A stretch of 64,000 bases of DNA from positions 186,001-250,000 of the forward strand of contig NZ_LANJ01000011.1 in the NCBI RefSeq assembly GCF_000971295.1. The letters are read 5' to 3'. The first letter of the stretch is position 1, and every line of letters begins with the position of its first letter. Positions 52,522 to 60,803 of this stretch are shown piece by piece. The DNA comes from Devosia epidermidihirudinis. GTDB lineage: Bacteria; Pseudomonadota; Alphaproteobacteria; Rhizobiales; Devosiaceae. The translations under genes and the position numbers were made by a program. The notes under the pieces are model-generated. The model saw only the letters and a list, made by a program, of their open reading frames with translations, was not told the DNA's origin and did not search any database.

Positions 52522-52550
52522 TATCTATTGAAAACTTCCAGCAATTGCAA
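52522..52550 (-). promoter_or_regulatory. Promoter of secE-nusG and downstream genes
   Basis: On the reverse strand TTGCAA (52545-52550), a 17-base spacer and TAGATA (52522-52527). Strong matches with ideal spacing, 76 bases before the secE ATG. Nothing else is seen in the 256-base gap 52447-52702. Confidence 0.65.
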
Positions 52551-52702
52551 CAGGCGCGCCCCAGATTCAGATTCCGGCTCGGTCAGTTGCGACCACGATC
52601 TCGTTAACGAGACGCATACCCCATCACCGAATTGCCCTTGCCTGATATGTGGTGATGGAATTTGATCAAATTGAGACAAATCCCGGCATCTGGAGGCCGA
52701 AA

Positions 52703-52984
52703 ATGTCCCGTGAGGGCAATGCGTTTGACGTCAAAAGTTGCGTCATCAGCCACTTCGGCCCACACAGGTCCATGCCAGGACGCGTAACCGGAGTGGTACG
52801 CGTTGAGATCGAAGAACAGTTCATGGGAAACCTCACCCGCTATACCCTGGACCTCAAGGTGCGGACAGATATCGGCGAAGCTTCCGACGCCGAGATTCGC
52901 ACCGCGCTGCTCAGCCATGCTGCGCATCAGTTGAACAAGCTGAAGTCGCGCCTTGTCGAACACATGCCGGTTGCCGCTGAATAG
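52703..52984 (+). CDS. Small protein of unknown function
   Basis: A 93-residue protein, no family recognised. The ATG at 52703 has a perfect GGAGG six bases upstream, stronger than the in-frame start at 52649. The sequence is MSREGNAFDVKSCVISHFGP, then GRVTGVVRVEIEEQFMGNLT and a charged helical end (AEIRTALLSHAAHQLNKLKS). No signal peptide or membrane segment. Its stop is three bases from the convergent pxpA stop. An opposite-strand frame covers much of the same DNA but has no ribosome site. Confidence 0.7.
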   Translation: MSREGNAFDVKSCVISHFGPHRSMPGRVTGVVRVEIEEQFMGNLTRYTLDLKVRTDIGEASDAEIRTALLSHAAHQLNKLKSRLVEHMPVAAE

Positions 52985-52987
52985 GCC

Positions 52988-53749
52988 TTAGTCTGAGGGC
53001 TGCTCTGGCTCGACAGGCGCAATGGTGATCCCCTCACCCTCCAGCGCATCCCGCACTTCCCGAGCCAGATCAACGGCGCCAGGCGTATCGCCGTGCAGAC
53101 AGATCGAGCGGGACGCCGATTTCAGCACCGTCCCATCGATTGCGACGATCTCTCCCTGCTGTGCCAGTCGCATGCACCGCGCGATGACCTCATCCACATC
53201 GTGGATGACCGCGCCGTCCTGACCACGCGGCACGAGCAGCCCCTCCGCAGTATAGGCACGGTCGGCATAGGCCTCGCGGATCAGCGGCAGGCCAACGGCC
53301 TTTGCCGCGCGGACCTGCTGACTGTTATCCAGTGCCAAAATCGCCACCTTGGGGTCCATGGCCTGAATGGTCGCGAAAATACCCACGGCGAAAGCCAGCT
53401 CCTCCGCCGTCTGGTTCGCCAGCGCCCCATGCAGCTTTACATAGGCCAGCGGCACCCCCACCTCATCGGCGATATAGCGCACGAGGAAAAGCTGCTCGCG
53501 AATCTGACCCAGCAGCTCATCGAGCGGCATGACGATACGGAAACGGCCGAAGCGTTTGGGATCGGCATAGCCGGGGTGAGCCCCTGCCCGCACACCGCGT
53601 GCCTTGCAGACCTTGAGAATGTGCCGAATGGTCGCCGCATCGCCTGCATGGCCACCACAGGCAATCGAGGCGCTGGAAACAATCTGGAGCAGGTCCTCGT
53701 CGGTGCCCATGCCCTCACCCAGATCGGCGTTGAGGTCGATCGATGTCAT
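52988..53749 (-). CDS. pxpA: 5-oxoprolinase subunit PxpA (LamB/YcsF family)
   Basis: A 253-residue subunit of the ATP-dependent complex that opens 5-oxoproline (pyroglutamate) to glutamate. The N-terminal metal/catalytic motif is DLNADLGEGMGTDEDLLQIV; SIACGGHAGDAATIRHILKV and GAHPGYADPKRFGRFRIVMP follow, and the end has SICLHGDTPGAVDLAREVRD. Its ATG overlaps the pxpC stop by four bases, so the order pxpB-pxpC-pxpA is one coupled operon. The role is removal of 5-oxoproline formed by glutamine damage. Confidence 0.92.
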   Translation of the reverse strand: MTSIDLNADLGEGMGTDEDLLQIVSSASIACGGHAGDAATIRHILKVCKARGVRAGAHPGYADPKRFGRFRIVMPLDELLGQIREQLFLVRYIADEVGVPLAYVKLHGALANQTAEELAFAVGIFATIQAMDPKVAILALDNSQQVRAAKAVGLPLIREAYADRAYTAEGLLVPRGQDGAVIHDVDEVIARCMRLAQQGEIVAIDGTVLKSASRSICLHGDTPGAVDLAREVRDALEGEGITIAPVEPEQPSD

Positions 53750-54648
53750 GTGGTGCCCCGCAATAATCTATGGGCATGTTCAACGGTGACCGAGGCGAAT
53801 GCAACAGGGCTGCCGGGTCGCATTTGAGCGAAACGATCGAGATCGGCGGAAATGACCGTGGCGATGCGTGGATATCCGCCTGTTGGCTGATGATCCCGCA
53901 TCAAGACTGTTGGCGTACCGTCCCCCAAGATCTGGATATCACCCGGCACAATGGCGTCGGATACCAGCGACAGGCTTGTTGCATCAGCGAATACACCGTC
54001 CGGGTCATCAAGACGAACACCCATGCGATCGAGACGGTTCGAAATCCCGAAGCTGGAGGTGATCAGGCGCTCTCGCACAGATGGCGAGAACAGCTCCGCA
54101 TGAAGGCCCCAGACAATGCGGATAGGACCATCGTTCGGCGGAACCGCATTGAGATTGGCGGGACCTGTCCCAAGTGAAGACGGCACCAGGCCAATCCGGT
54201 CACCGGCGCGCAGCGCCCGCCCTTCAAATCCACCCAATCGCACACGGCTGCTGGTGGAGCGGCTGCCCATCAGCACCGGCACGTCGATATCGCAGTCAAA
54301 GCGCAAATAGCCGTAATTGCCGTCGGGACCCGGCGTGATCGCAACAAGGTCGCCCGCAGCGAGATTTAGCGCACCGGGCCAGGCAACCAAGTTGCCGTTA
54401 TGTCGGATCGTGAAAGCGCCACCGGCAAAGCCAAGGCGGCACGAGCCGCCCTCAACGCGGAAATCGAGCCCAGCCATGGTGATCTCCACCCCACCAGCCC
54501 CATTGCCCGCCAGCTTTCCCGCCAGGCGATACGCGCCGCGATCCATCGCGCCAGAGGCGCTGATGCCATGCGCCAGCATGCCGAGACGGCCTTCGTCCTG
54601 AATGGTGGCCAGTGGGCCAGCGCGGGTAATGACCAGCGTCGCGCTCAT
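53746..54648 (-). CDS. pxpC: 5-oxoprolinase subunit PxpC (biotin-dependent carboxyltransferase-like, KipA)
   Basis: A 300-residue subunit of 5-oxoprolinase, related to the carboxyltransferase part of urea amidolyase. LVITRAGPLATIQDEGRLGM LAHGISASGAMDRGAYRLAG is the family opening; GGVEITMAGLDFRVEGG, GSRSTSSRVRLGGFEGRALR and the closing LMRDHQPTGGYPRIATVISA are typical. It overlaps pxpB and pxpA by four bases each. Older annotation may call it KipI antagonist. Confidence 0.92.
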   Translation of the reverse strand: MSATLVITRAGPLATIQDEGRLGMLAHGISASGAMDRGAYRLAGKLAGNGAGGVEITMAGLDFRVEGGSCRLGFAGGAFTIRHNGNLVAWPGALNLAAGDLVAITPGPDGNYGYLRFDCDIDVPVLMGSRSTSSRVRLGGFEGRALRAGDRIGLVPSSLGTGPANLNAVPPNDGPIRIVWGLHAELFSPSVRERLITSSFGISNRLDRMGVRLDDPDGVFADATSLSLVSDAIVPGDIQILGDGTPTVLMRDHQPTGGYPRIATVISADLDRFAQMRPGSPVAFASVTVEHAHRLLRGTT

Positions 54649-55322
54649 ATCGCCTCAAAGATCACGGCATCGCCCGCGCGCAGACGCGTCGGCGGCTCTA
54701 CTGTCGGATCAAAATTGTCAAACTCAGTGCGTCCGATGACATGCCAGCCAGTCGGCATCTCGGTGGCCGTGATCGCCGTCTGCCCAGCCGCGAACAGAAT
54801 GCTCCCCTTGGGCACCAGCGGCCGCACAGTCTTGCGGCGCGGCAGGGTCAACATGTCGGCGTGCAGACCGCAATAGAGAAACCCCGGCGCGAACCCTGTC
54901 GAGAGCACGCGGAGCGGCGCGGCATTGTGGGCGGAGATAAACGCCTCAGGGCTCATCCCCACCAAAGCCGCGACCTCGGCCAGATCCGGCCCATCCGCCC
55001 CACCAAAGTGGACGCCAATGATTTGCGACGCTGGTGCCTGCCTTTCCGCTGCCGACACGCGATTAAGCCGCAGCCGCAACTCGCCGCCAATCGCGGCCGG
55101 CGAAGCCACCATCGGATCATAGCGCAGCAGCACAGAAACGAGGTTGGACACAACCTCGAGCACATCGGGAATGGGATCGTCCGCCAGGACCATCGCTAGC
55201 GCGATGGCTGCGCGATTGGCATCATCGGTCAGCCTGGTGCCAAAGCGCACCAGAATATGGGCGTCACCAAGAGGGATGATTGTTGGCGTGGGTAGGATTT
55301 CGTGGGCGGCCGGGCCGACCAT
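54645..55322 (-). CDS. pxpB: 5-oxoprolinase subunit PxpB (KipI family)
   Basis: A 225-residue subunit of the same complex, with the cyclophilin-like KipI fold. TIIPLGDAHILVRFGTRLTD opens the domain; IIGVHFGGADGPDLAEVAAL and the signature FISAHNAAPLRVLSTGFAPG FLYCG follow, ending with LPRRKTVRPLVPKGSILFAA and TEMPTGWHVIGRTEF. In Bacillus the relative inhibits a sporulation kinase, which has no bearing here. First gene of the operon; transcription probably starts in the 179-base gap before it. Confidence 0.92.
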   Translation of the reverse strand: MVGPAAHEILPTPTIIPLGDAHILVRFGTRLTDDANRAAIALAMVLADDPIPDVLEVVSNLVSVLLRYDPMVASPAAIGGELRLRLNRVSAAERQAPASQIIGVHFGGADGPDLAEVAALVGMSPEAFISAHNAAPLRVLSTGFAPGFLYCGLHADMLTLPRRKTVRPLVPKGSILFAAGQTAITATEMPTGWHVIGRTEFDNFDPTVEPPTRLRAGDAVIFEAI

Positions 55323-55501
55323 GGCGCAGCCTCCTCGGCCGGATCATGCACGGCGACCAGTCCTGTCGGACGCGCCCGGATCAGTCAATCCGGTCCATGG
55401 GTGAAAGGGCTCTGCCTCACCCGGAAGACCGTTTGGTTCACGCCGGCACCCCACTGAGGGGCCCAGCCAGATTTGACCTGCCGGGAATGCGTTTTCCGGC
55501 C

Positions 55502-55678
55502 TTAGTTCGGGTCTTTGCCGTCCTGCTCGACCACGGCGTCGAAAAGCTCCCGCACCTGCTCTGCACCAATCGCCTCAATGGCGACTGCAGCAATGGCAGC
55601 GAAAAGCTCTGCGATTTCTTGAGGATCCGTGATTTCGGCGTCGTCGTCTTCGGCGTCGGCATTAATCAGAGTGAACAC
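55502..55678 (-). CDS. Small acidic protein, GTG start
   Basis: A 58-residue frame that is easy to miss because it is short and lacks an ATG. It begins at GTG (plus strand CAC at 55676-55678) with GGAGG nine bases upstream. The protein starts MFTLINADAEDDDAEITDPQ and continues with an Ala/Glu-rich amphipathic helix (EIAELFAAIAAVAIEAIG) and a second helix (QVRELFDAVVEQDGKDPN). Many acidic residues and few basic ones. No family recognised. Codon choice fits the surrounding genes. It is reverse-strand, 179 bases upstream of pxpB. Confidence 0.65.
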   Translation of the reverse strand: MFTLINADAEDDDAEITDPQEIAELFAAIAAVAIEAIGAEQVRELFDAVVEQDGKDPN

Positions 55679-55798
55679 AATAAAGTACCTCCAAAGCTAG
55701 CCAATGAGGTCATTGTGCGATGATTCCTATTACGGAATAAATAATGCTTATCTGCGACCGGCCATCACGTGGGCGATTGCCAGGTGGGACAGCGCCGC

Positions 55799-56035
55799 TT
55801 ACTCTTCGTCCGCCTCGAGCTTGTCGATATAAGCCTCGACATCCTCAAGCGTCGCCGTGAACGGCAGCGGGGTATGTCCATAGATAACCTTGAACGTAGC
55901 GTCCTCGCGGATCGCGTGGCCACCTTTACCCTGCTTGGCAGTCAGCTTCTCAGCCGTCAGAATCGTCAGACCATGGCGTCCGGCAATTCGTCTCATGCGG
56001 CGCATCCGCGATGCATCGAATTCCTTGCGGCTCAC
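55799..56035 (-). CDS. Small hypothetical protein
   Basis: A 78-residue protein with GTG start at 56035 and GAGG seven bases upstream; an ATG at 56116 is possible but adds 27 unusual Trp/Pro-rich residues. The sequence SRKEFDASRMRRMRRIAGRH carries a basic N-terminal helix, then LTILTAEKLTAKQGKGGHAI and FKVIYGHTPLPFTATLEDVE, ending acidic (KLEADEE). No family recognised. It is reverse-strand, 120 bases upstream of the small acidic gene; cotranscription is possible. Confidence 0.6.
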   Translation of the reverse strand: MSRKEFDASRMRRMRRIAGRHGLTILTAEKLTAKQGKGGHAIREDATFKVIYGHTPLPFTATLEDVEAYIDKLEADEE

Positions 56036-56198
56036 TGGTCGTCCTCTTTCGATATTGGCGGGAGGCAATGGCTCATACCACCAGCCCCAAAGCCCTAACT
56101 TAGCGACGCCTCCCATACCAGCTTACGGGAAGAAAACAACTCGTGGCGTTGTCGACCCGGCAATGCACCTGCTGATCCGGAAAAGCCTACGGCGTCGA

Positions 56199-56225
56199 AA
56201 AGCCCTCGCAATTTGCGCGGGCTTT
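56199..56225 (-). terminator. Terminator-type hairpin after the autotransporter gene
   Basis: AAAGCCC (56199-56205) pairs with GGGCTTT (56219-56225) and CGC with GCG inside. On the reverse strand a short T-run (TTTTCG) follows. A second hairpin (GAAGCG with CGCTTC, 56284-56308) lies closer to the stop and is followed by TAACGTTTT; both may contribute. Confidence 0.55.
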
Positions 56226-56331
56226 CCAGCTTCGCTGCCGTTCAAAGGGGGACGCAACAGCCGAAGCTTCAAAACGTTAGAAGCGAGGTCTATCCCCGCT
56301 TCCATTTTTTGTTACCCCTACCCTTTGTCAC

Positions 56332-59300
56332 CTAGAACTTGCTGACAAATCCCACAGTGCCCTTGGCCGCATAGCTGCCCTCGAAGCTTGTCGTGCCGAG
56401 TACTTCGCCGTGGAGAGCATGGGTCCCGTCGGCCAGATCAAGCGTGCCGCCAAACCCAAGCTCAGCGCCCAGTTTCTGGCTGGCGAAGGTCAGATCCGTG
56501 CCGGATACGGCTACGCTGGTGCCGTCGAGGAATTCATAGGTCAGGTTGGTGACGCCATAGAGCTTGGTGGCGGCCGCGCGGCCCTCTGCATCCTGCCAGT
56601 CGGTCCGATAGTCGACCGCGAAACCGAGGCGCCCTTTGAGGCTGGCACCATTGCGCAGGGATACATCGGCACCGAAGTGATCGGTGAATGCGTCAAAGCC
56701 GACCGAGGCGTAGTTTAGCTGAGCCTGTGGAGTCAGCGACCAGCTCTCATCCAAGGCAAATTCATGCCCAACTTCGATACCGGCCGCAAAGCCCGTGCCA
56801 GCGTTGCCCTGCACCAGCGCATAGCCAGCGGCATTGAGGTCTGTGCTGAAGCGCGCAATCTGCCCCTGCAAATCCACATAACTGCCTGCCTGGTCGCGCC
56901 AGGTGAGCGAGGCGCCGAGGCCAAATCCTTCTGTGCTGTTGCTGCCATCGCCAAACGCCGAGAATACGTTGGCAGACTGGCGGCTGTATTGGGCAGTCAG
57001 GCCAGCGCTCAAGCTACCATCCGCAGACTCCACCAGGCGCCCCGAAAGGCCGACCTGGGCCAGGAACATGCTGCTGTCAAAGGCGGCGCCTGCGGTCGAC
57101 GTTGAGGCCTGATAGTGGCCGGCGGCGCCTTCAATGCGGGTAACGAAGCCCTGCTGGTTGGCGTCGCTCTGGCCTACGCGCTGCCGCAGAGTCGGCAGAT
57201 CGATCATGCCGAGCAAGGCCACAGGGTAGTTTTCCAGGGTTGGGACCGTCGGCGAGAGTGCGCCGCTGTTGCGCAGGTACCAATTGCCGTCGCTGCCGGT
57301 GGCAATATCGTGCTGCTTCAGCTCATAGCGATAGGCACCGCCAATCGCGAGGCCATCCAGCACGAAGGCATTGGCATCCGAGAGTGCGCCCTGCACTTCC
57401 ACGACCTTGATCCCATCCGTCGTTGCGGCACCAACGCCGCCGAGATTGACCACAGAAACCAGCGTGGGCGCGAGACCTAGCAATGAGTTCCCGGTGATCA
57501 GCAGCAGGTCCGCCGCTGAGCCATTGCCCCCAAGCACGGTCTCGATCTCAAGACGACCGCCACTGCTTGTATAGTCGCCCGCAACCGTCAGCACGCCAAT
57601 CGAGTTACCGGGCGCGATCGTCCCGCCGGCAAAGTTTGTGGTTGAGCCAACCTGGCCCGTGCCCTGCAGGCGCCCGCCGCGGACTTCCAGTGTCCCACCG
57701 AGGACGTCTTTGACCGTCAGGATACCGTTGTAGATGCCAGACACGCCCGTCAGGCCCGAATTGTCGCCAGTGAGCGTGGTATGGCCGGCGCCAACCTGCT
57801 GAACACCGCCCGTGCCGGCTATGGTGCCGCCGAAGGTGACAAGGTCCGACCGGTTGAACGCCACAATGCCGCTATTGGCGACATTCCCACTTATACTGCC
57901 GCTCGTGCCACCATTGCCGAGCTGCAACGTGCCAGCGCTGATAGTGGTCCCGCCGCCATAGCTGTTGCTGCCGGTCAGAGTCAGCGTACCCAGCCCGTCT
58001 TTGGTCAGCCCGCCCGCGCCGGTAATTTCGGGGGCGATGTCAATGTTGAAGCCATTTGTATCGAAGATGCCGCCGGAGGTGCCCAGGGTGATTTTTTGAG
58101 CACCGTAGTTGCGGAAGAAATTCGCATTGTCGCCAGTGGCCCGAATGATGCCGCCATCGAGGGTCACGTTTGCCGTGCCCCGTCCACCAGCGAATCCACT
58201 GGTTTCAACGACCCCTCGCGAGCTCGATGTGCCCAGCACGTTCAGCGTGCCAACTGCGGACACGTCAGACGCACCCAGATAAACGCCGCCCTTCGCAAAA
58301 ACCCGTCCGCCGTCGTCAACGCTCACAACACCGACGCCATGATTGCCCACGGTGAGACTGGAGCCAATCATCTCCCAGCTTGATCCTGTGCCTTTGACGA
58401 CAACAGTGCCGTCGCCCGTTGGACCGGCACCTACATAGCCCTGGTGACTGGTTACACTCGCACCGTTCTCGACGTTCAGAACACCGCGGGCATAGGAACC
58501 AATCGTAAATTGATCGGTGACCGTCCAAGACCCGCCCGATGTCAGCAGTGCCTCGCCATATCCTTCCACGCCAAGGGTGGCGGAATAGCTCGACACAGTG
58601 CCGCCGTCCGAGATGACAATATCGCCATGTCCGAAGACGCCATCTCCATTGGGGGCAGCGCTACCAACGTCGATCCGTCCGCTGGTGACGACCTTGCCAC
58701 CCTGGGTAACATTTAGTGTGCCGCGGCCTTCATCGCCAATGTGGAGGTCATACTCGTGCGTCCAGGTGGAGGCGTTGCCTTGCCCGTCAACGCCAGACAC
58801 CGTTACAACACCAACACCGCCCGCACTGCCGCCTATATACCCGGTCTCGCTGCTCACCAGCCCGCCGGCAAGAATATTAAGGGTCCCGTCGCCGTACTGC
58901 CCCACGACAACGTCGCCGAAATTATTCCACGATGCTTCATGCCCAGAGACGGTAACCGTCCCCACACTGCCGGCATCGGCTCCAATATAGCCTCTCGTGC
59001 CCGTCACCACCCCGCCGTCGAGAATACTGAGCGTCCCCTCGCCCTCCTGGCCGACATAGAGAAAATACGCATTGTTCCAGGTGGAGGCATTGCCCAGGCC
59101 ATCCTTGCCGGTGACAGTAACGGTGCCTAGGCCGCCAGCTTTGGTGCCGATCGATCCCTGGTAATTGTTGAGGACGCCGCCGTCCTTAATGTGCAACTCA
59201 CCAGCGCCGATTATCCCGATATCCAGATCGGTGGAATCGGTGACGTCGGCTGCATTCGCCGGATTTGTATCGCCTGTGAGTTCAACATCCAGACCAGACG

Positions 59301-59394
59301 CCGTCGCACTGGCTAGCATCAGGGCCAAAGGAGCAACTGTCATCAGCAGGCCGCAGCGCGGCAGGAATGGCAACGGCGAACCGGGATTTGTCAT
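56332..59394 (-). CDS. Autotransporter (type Va secretion) with repeated passenger
   Basis: A 1020-residue outer-membrane autotransporter. An N-terminal hydrophobic signal (LLMTVAPLALMLASATASG) is followed by a passenger built from repeats of about 50-55 residues on the pattern VGxxGxGTLxIxxGGxVxxxxGYIGxxAG, then beta-strand repeats (GLTKDGLGTLTLTGSNSYGG GTTISAGTLQLGN). From about residue 750 comes the translocator barrel, ending in the aromatic Phe (VGFVSKF) typical of BAM substrates. The passenger should form a surface beta-helix; no enzymatic motif or RGD is visible. Adhesion or biofilm is the usual guess for such proteins; it is not shown. It stands alone. Confidence 0.88.
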   Translation of the reverse strand: MTNPGSPLPFLPRCGLLMTVAPLALMLASATASGLDVELTGDTNPANAADVTDSTDLDIGIIGAGELHIKDGGVLNNYQGSIGTKAGGLGTVTVTGKDGLGNASTWNNAYFLYVGQEGEGTLSILDGGVVTGTRGYIGADAGSVGTVTVSGHEASWNNFGDVVVGQYGDGTLNILAGGLVSSETGYIGGSAGGVGVVTVSGVDGQGNASTWTHEYDLHIGDEGRGTLNVTQGGKVVTSGRIDVGSAAPNGDGVFGHGDIVISDGGTVSSYSATLGVEGYGEALLTSGGSWTVTDQFTIGSYARGVLNVENGASVTSHQGYVGAGPTGDGTVVVKGTGSSWEMIGSSLTVGNHGVGVVSVDDGGRVFAKGGVYLGASDVSAVGTLNVLGTSSSRGVVETSGFAGGRGTANVTLDGGIIRATGDNANFFRNYGAQKITLGTSGGIFDTNGFNIDIAPEITGAGGLTKDGLGTLTLTGSNSYGGGTTISAGTLQLGNGGTSGSISGNVANSGIVAFNRSDLVTFGGTIAGTGGVQQVGAGHTTLTGDNSGLTGVSGIYNGILTVKDVLGGTLEVRGGRLQGTGQVGSTTNFAGGTIAPGNSIGVLTVAGDYTSSGGRLEIETVLGGNGSAADLLLITGNSLLGLAPTLVSVVNLGGVGAATTDGIKVVEVQGALSDANAFVLDGLAIGGAYRYELKQHDIATGSDGNWYLRNSGALSPTVPTLENYPVALLGMIDLPTLRQRVGQSDANQQGFVTRIEGAAGHYQASTSTAGAAFDSSMFLAQVGLSGRLVESADGSLSAGLTAQYSRQSANVFSAFGDGSNSTEGFGLGASLTWRDQAGSYVDLQGQIARFSTDLNAAGYALVQGNAGTGFAAGIEVGHEFALDESWSLTPQAQLNYASVGFDAFTDHFGADVSLRNGASLKGRLGFAVDYRTDWQDAEGRAAATKLYGVTNLTYEFLDGTSVAVSGTDLTFASQKLGAELGFGGTLDLADGTHALHGEVLGTTSFEGSYAAKGTVGFVSKF

Positions 59395-59446
59395 GACGGG
59401 AAAAACTGTTCTGATTCATACACTAAGCAGATTTGATCCCGTTATG

Positions 59447-59463
59447 CTTAATGGGCCATTAAG
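59447..59463. promoter_or_regulatory. Palindrome upstream of the autotransporter gene
   Basis: CTTAATGGGCCATTAAG is a perfect 8-base inverted repeat around one G, 53 bases before the autotransporter start on its upstream side. The AT-rich arms suit an operator. The 247-base gap 59395-59641 holds no gene. Confidence 0.35.
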
Positions 59464-59641
59464 AAGCCTTCTCAACGATCGGCACGACCCGACGCCACAC
59501 CATACCTAGACAGGCTTGTCGGCAGGACAAGCTGAAGCGGCGCCGATCTTTTTGACGCACACAGAGACCCTGCCCCGCTAGACGCTTGACGGCACCAAAA
59601 CCAGGCCGGATAGCTGTGCCGTTGAGTTTTGTGAGGGTTAC

Positions 59642-60085
59642 ATGCGTATCCAGTCGATCGTCGCCGCAAGCCTTTTGAGCATGATGGGATGCAGTCTATC
59701 ACTGGCCGCAAGTGATTCCGTCGACGCCACCTTCGAACGTGACGATCCCTCGAACGCGACCATGACGCTGACAGCCGAAGGCGAGGCATGGCGCGTCGTC
59801 TTTCGCGCAGGCGGAATCCCGAACGGCGCGGCAACAGCGGCCGATTGCGAACTTGAGGCCGTGGGGCCCCAGGATTTGGACGGCGTCATTGCAGCCCAGT
59901 TGGTTCCGTTTGAGGGCGAGCTGTACACAATGACCGCCGCCGACATTGGCGCCGATGCACCTGTTATTCAGGTCGCGGTGGGACCGGAAGGTGTGTTTGT
60001 GACCGATGCCGGCGCAGCTGATCGCTTTTGCGGTTTAGGTTCGGATATCGAAGGCTTCTACCTCCGAACCGGCGCGATTGACTGA
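59642..60085 (+). CDS. Secreted small protein of unknown function
   Basis: A 147-residue protein with an N-terminal signal of 23 residues (MRIQSIVAASLLSMMGCSLSLAA), cleaved after LSLAA or, less likely, lipidated at the Cys of MMGCS. The mature part is acidic, beta-rich and contains Cys in TAADCELEAVG and DRFCGLGSD that could form a disulfide. Segments MTLTAEGEAWRVVFRAGGIP and GVFVTDAGAADRFCGLG suggest a compact beta fold. No family recognised. It is divergent from the autotransporter gene, with 247 bases between. Confidence 0.7.
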   Translation: MRIQSIVAASLLSMMGCSLSLAASDSVDATFERDDPSNATMTLTAEGEAWRVVFRAGGIPNGAATAADCELEAVGPQDLDGVIAAQLVPFEGELYTMTAADIGADAPVIQVAVGPEGVFVTDAGAADRFCGLGSDIEGFYLRTGAID

Positions 60086-60110
60086 ATACTCGCGCTAGAA
60101 CCGATCACGT

Positions 60111-60362
60111 TTACTGAGCCGTCGGCGTTGTAGTGTCGGTCGGCGGGGCATTCTCCAGCCCCTCGGTCGCCGGCGTATTGTTGGATTCCCCGATTGAGGT
60201 CTGATTTGAAGCGGCACTTGCCGCACCCGCCTTGTGGCTGCCGAGATACGCGACCGTGCCAAAGATGAGCGCACCGCCGATCCAAAGTGCGCCGGCGAGC
60301 AGAGCAAAGCCTTCGATAAACTCGACACCGGTGCGGTTGGGGTTATTGCCATAGACGTTCAT
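60111..60362 (-). CDS. Small single-helix membrane protein
   Basis: An 83-residue protein beginning MNVYGNNPNRTGVEFIEGFA; the ATG at 60362 has AGGAGG six bases upstream. One membrane segment (about residues 17-40, LLAGALWIGGALIFGTVAYL) is followed by a Thr/Asn/Pro-rich tail (SNNTPATEGLENAPPTDTTT), probably periplasmic. No family recognised. It converges with the secreted protein gene at 59642. Confidence 0.65.
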   Translation of the reverse strand: MNVYGNNPNRTGVEFIEGFALLAGALWIGGALIFGTVAYLGSHKAGAASAASNQTSIGESNNTPATEGLENAPPTDTTTPTAQ

Positions 60363-60669
60363 GCGTGCCTCCTGGGTTGCAAGATTAACCCCGAAGGCCC
60401 CGGAACGGTTGCTTGCCCGGAACCGCCGCAAATGCAAAAGCCCTACCGGCTAGGGCGGGGCTTAGACAGGTCGGGCCGCAACGGCAATGGATCAACTTCC
60501 CCTTTGCCCGCACAGCAAGAACCTAAAAACGGATATTGAACCCGCTGGCGATCTTGTGGAACGACACATGCTCGCTGACTTTCACAGGGCCGACCAAATA
60601 GATGTCGCAGGACCCCAGATCGGTGTATGCAGCCACTACGCCGTTGAAAAACATAACTAAATCAGGGAA

Positions 60670-60759
60670 TGGCGGGTAGGGAGGGATTCGAACCCCCGGA
60701 ACGCTTTCACGTTCGCCGGTTTTCAAGACCGGAGCAATCAACCGCTCTGCCACCTACCC
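60670..60759 (-). tRNA. tRNA-Ser (anticodon UGA)
   Basis: A complete 90-base class II tRNA on the reverse strand. The acceptor pairs GGGTAGG with CCTACCC, discriminator G and an encoded CCA (60670-60672). The anticodon stem CCGGT/ACCGG holds the loop CTTGAAA, anticodon TGA at 60723-60725. A long variable arm (GAACGTGAAAGCGTTC) marks the serine class, and the T arm has GGTTCGAAT. It reads UCA and related serine codons. It stands alone between a small membrane protein and the oxidoreductase gene; no integrase or repeat marks it as an attachment site. Confidence 0.95.
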
Positions 60760-60803
60760 GTTGGAGGAGCGTTTAGCTTCTCCTGCCCTGACTGTCCAGA
60801 GTG

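Noticed and set aside
52447..52702. tRNA-Trp gene upstream of secE
   Set aside because: The position is common for it in other bacteria, but no cloverleaf, CCA anticodon loop or TTCGA arm is seen.
52604..52963. A reverse-strand frame of 119 codons opposite the 52703 gene
   Set aside because: The forward frame has a perfect GGAGG and better coding character; the reverse one has no ribosome site.
55438..55662. A 74-codon ATG frame on the reverse strand
   Set aside because: Ser/Pro/Arg-rich shadow of the 58-residue acidic frame, which has the ribosome site.
60523..60753. An open frame of 76 codons on the reverse strand
   Set aside because: It reads through the tRNA-Ser gene; not protein coding.
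60670..60759. Genomic-island attachment site at tRNA-Ser
   Set aside because: No integrase, no repeated tRNA end and no composition change nearby.
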